This document shows positions 63,769 through 64,000 of a DNA stretch of 64,000 bases, one piece after another. The DNA comes from Rouxiella sp. S1S-2 (lineage in GTDB: Bacteria > Pseudomonadota > Gammaproteobacteria > Enterobacterales > Enterobacteriaceae): positions 1,984,001 through 2,048,000 of the forward strand of contig NZ_WFKL01000001.1 in assembly GCF_009208105.1 (NCBI RefSeq), in the 5' to 3' direction. Numbering within the stretch: the first letter of the stretch is position 1; each line of letters begins with the position of its first letter. A model generated the notes under the pieces. The model had not been told where the DNA came from and did not search any database. It saw only the letters and a list, made by a program, of their open reading frames with translations. The translations under genes and the position numbers were made by a program.

Positions 63769-64000
63769 AAAAAAGTGCCTCTCACTATAATCATTAATCT
63801 AATTGTAATCCCGCAGATGACATGACCGCAATCCCGCTGTAGGCAAGGCCTGTTGACATTGCACATATAATGTTCAGATTGGCAGAAAGTGCATTTACGT
63901 GCTAATTAGGTTGCGTGGCAATTTTTATCAGGTAGAGTGTGGGATTTTCTGGCTTAGGGTGGAATGATTTGTTTACGCTCGAAGGTTGCCTGGTGCCATG
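63769..64000 (+). other. Probable topA upstream region
   Basis: In related genomes topA follows yciN on the opposite strand. This stretch has a TTGACA at 63853 and a TATAAT at 63866-63871, plausible parts of topA's multiple promoters though not at standard spacing to each other. The ATG at 63998 has no ribosome-binding site, so the topA start is more likely beyond the edge. Confidence 0.5.

Noticed and set aside
63998..64000. Terminal ATG as the topA start
   Set aside because: No ribosome-binding site precedes it and no following codons can be read. The family start cannot be tested within the window.

Overview
The window is chromosomal DNA of an enterobacterium. Gene content and order match the Enterobacterales sap, psp, purU-rssB, hns-tdk-adhE, opp, tonB-yciABC, trp and yciO-rluB-btuR-yciK-sohB-yciN blocks. 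Separate trpG and trpD genes (fused in E. coli) and several lineage-specific genes point to the Yersiniaceae side of the order (Serratia, Rahnella, Ewingella or Rouxiella-like) rather than to Escherichia. The genus is an inference. No phage, insertion sequence or CRISPR array was seen.

Layout. 1-4809: sapABCDF peptide-import operon on the minus strand, with sapF cut by the window edge. 4920-5084: a Fur-controlled RyhB small RNA between sapA and pspF. 5118-10434: phage-shock locus pspF, then pspABCD-ycjX-ycjF from a sigma-54 promoter. 10504-14350: tRNA-Tyr, purU, ychJ, rssA, rssB. 14559-15788: a decayed ugd remnant still overlapping an intact UDP-glucuronate 4-epimerase gene. 15994-21726: hns, tdk, adhE, ychE. 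21770-23709: an inserted AraC regulator and a divergent SDR gene. 25118-30775: oppABCDF, after a long upstream region. 30897-41497: yciU, clsA, small proteins, yciI, tonB, a membrane protein of unknown role, yciABC, a family 9 glycosyltransferase, a YkgJ-type protein, ompW and a BON lipoprotein. 41683-48541: complete trp operon with attenuator, leader peptide and TrpR operator. 48658-50193: rnm and yciO. 59342-63768: rluB, btuR, yciK, sohB, yciN, with topA expected just beyond the right edge.

The most unusual part is 50446-59133, inserted in the otherwise conserved yciO-rluB interval. It encodes a quaternary-amine-type ABC importer (ATPase, two permeases, binding protein), a histidine-ammonia-lyase homologue from which exactly the Ala-Ser-Gly triad that forms the MIO cofactor is missing, a class III CoA-transferase, a 3-hydroxyacyl-CoA dehydrogenase, an enoyl-CoA hydratase with both catalytic glutamates, and a HutC-type GntR repressor. 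A TTGTA-N2-TACAA palindrome lies upstream of the first gene. From the transport genes through the hydratase the genes are closely spaced or overlapping. I infer a catabolic operon for an aromatic amino-acid betaine such as ergothioneine or hercynine. The betaine would be imported, trimethylamine eliminated by a cofactor-free lyase, the resulting aryl-acrylate activated with CoA, and its side chain hydrated and oxidised as in beta-oxidation. The regulator would sense the urocanate-like product. The substrate is not proven by sequence.

Other points of interest are two tandem Fur sites at ryhB, the ugd remnant, a low-complexity N-terminal extension of about 120 residues on RluB, and two candidate small proteins in long intergenic regions.
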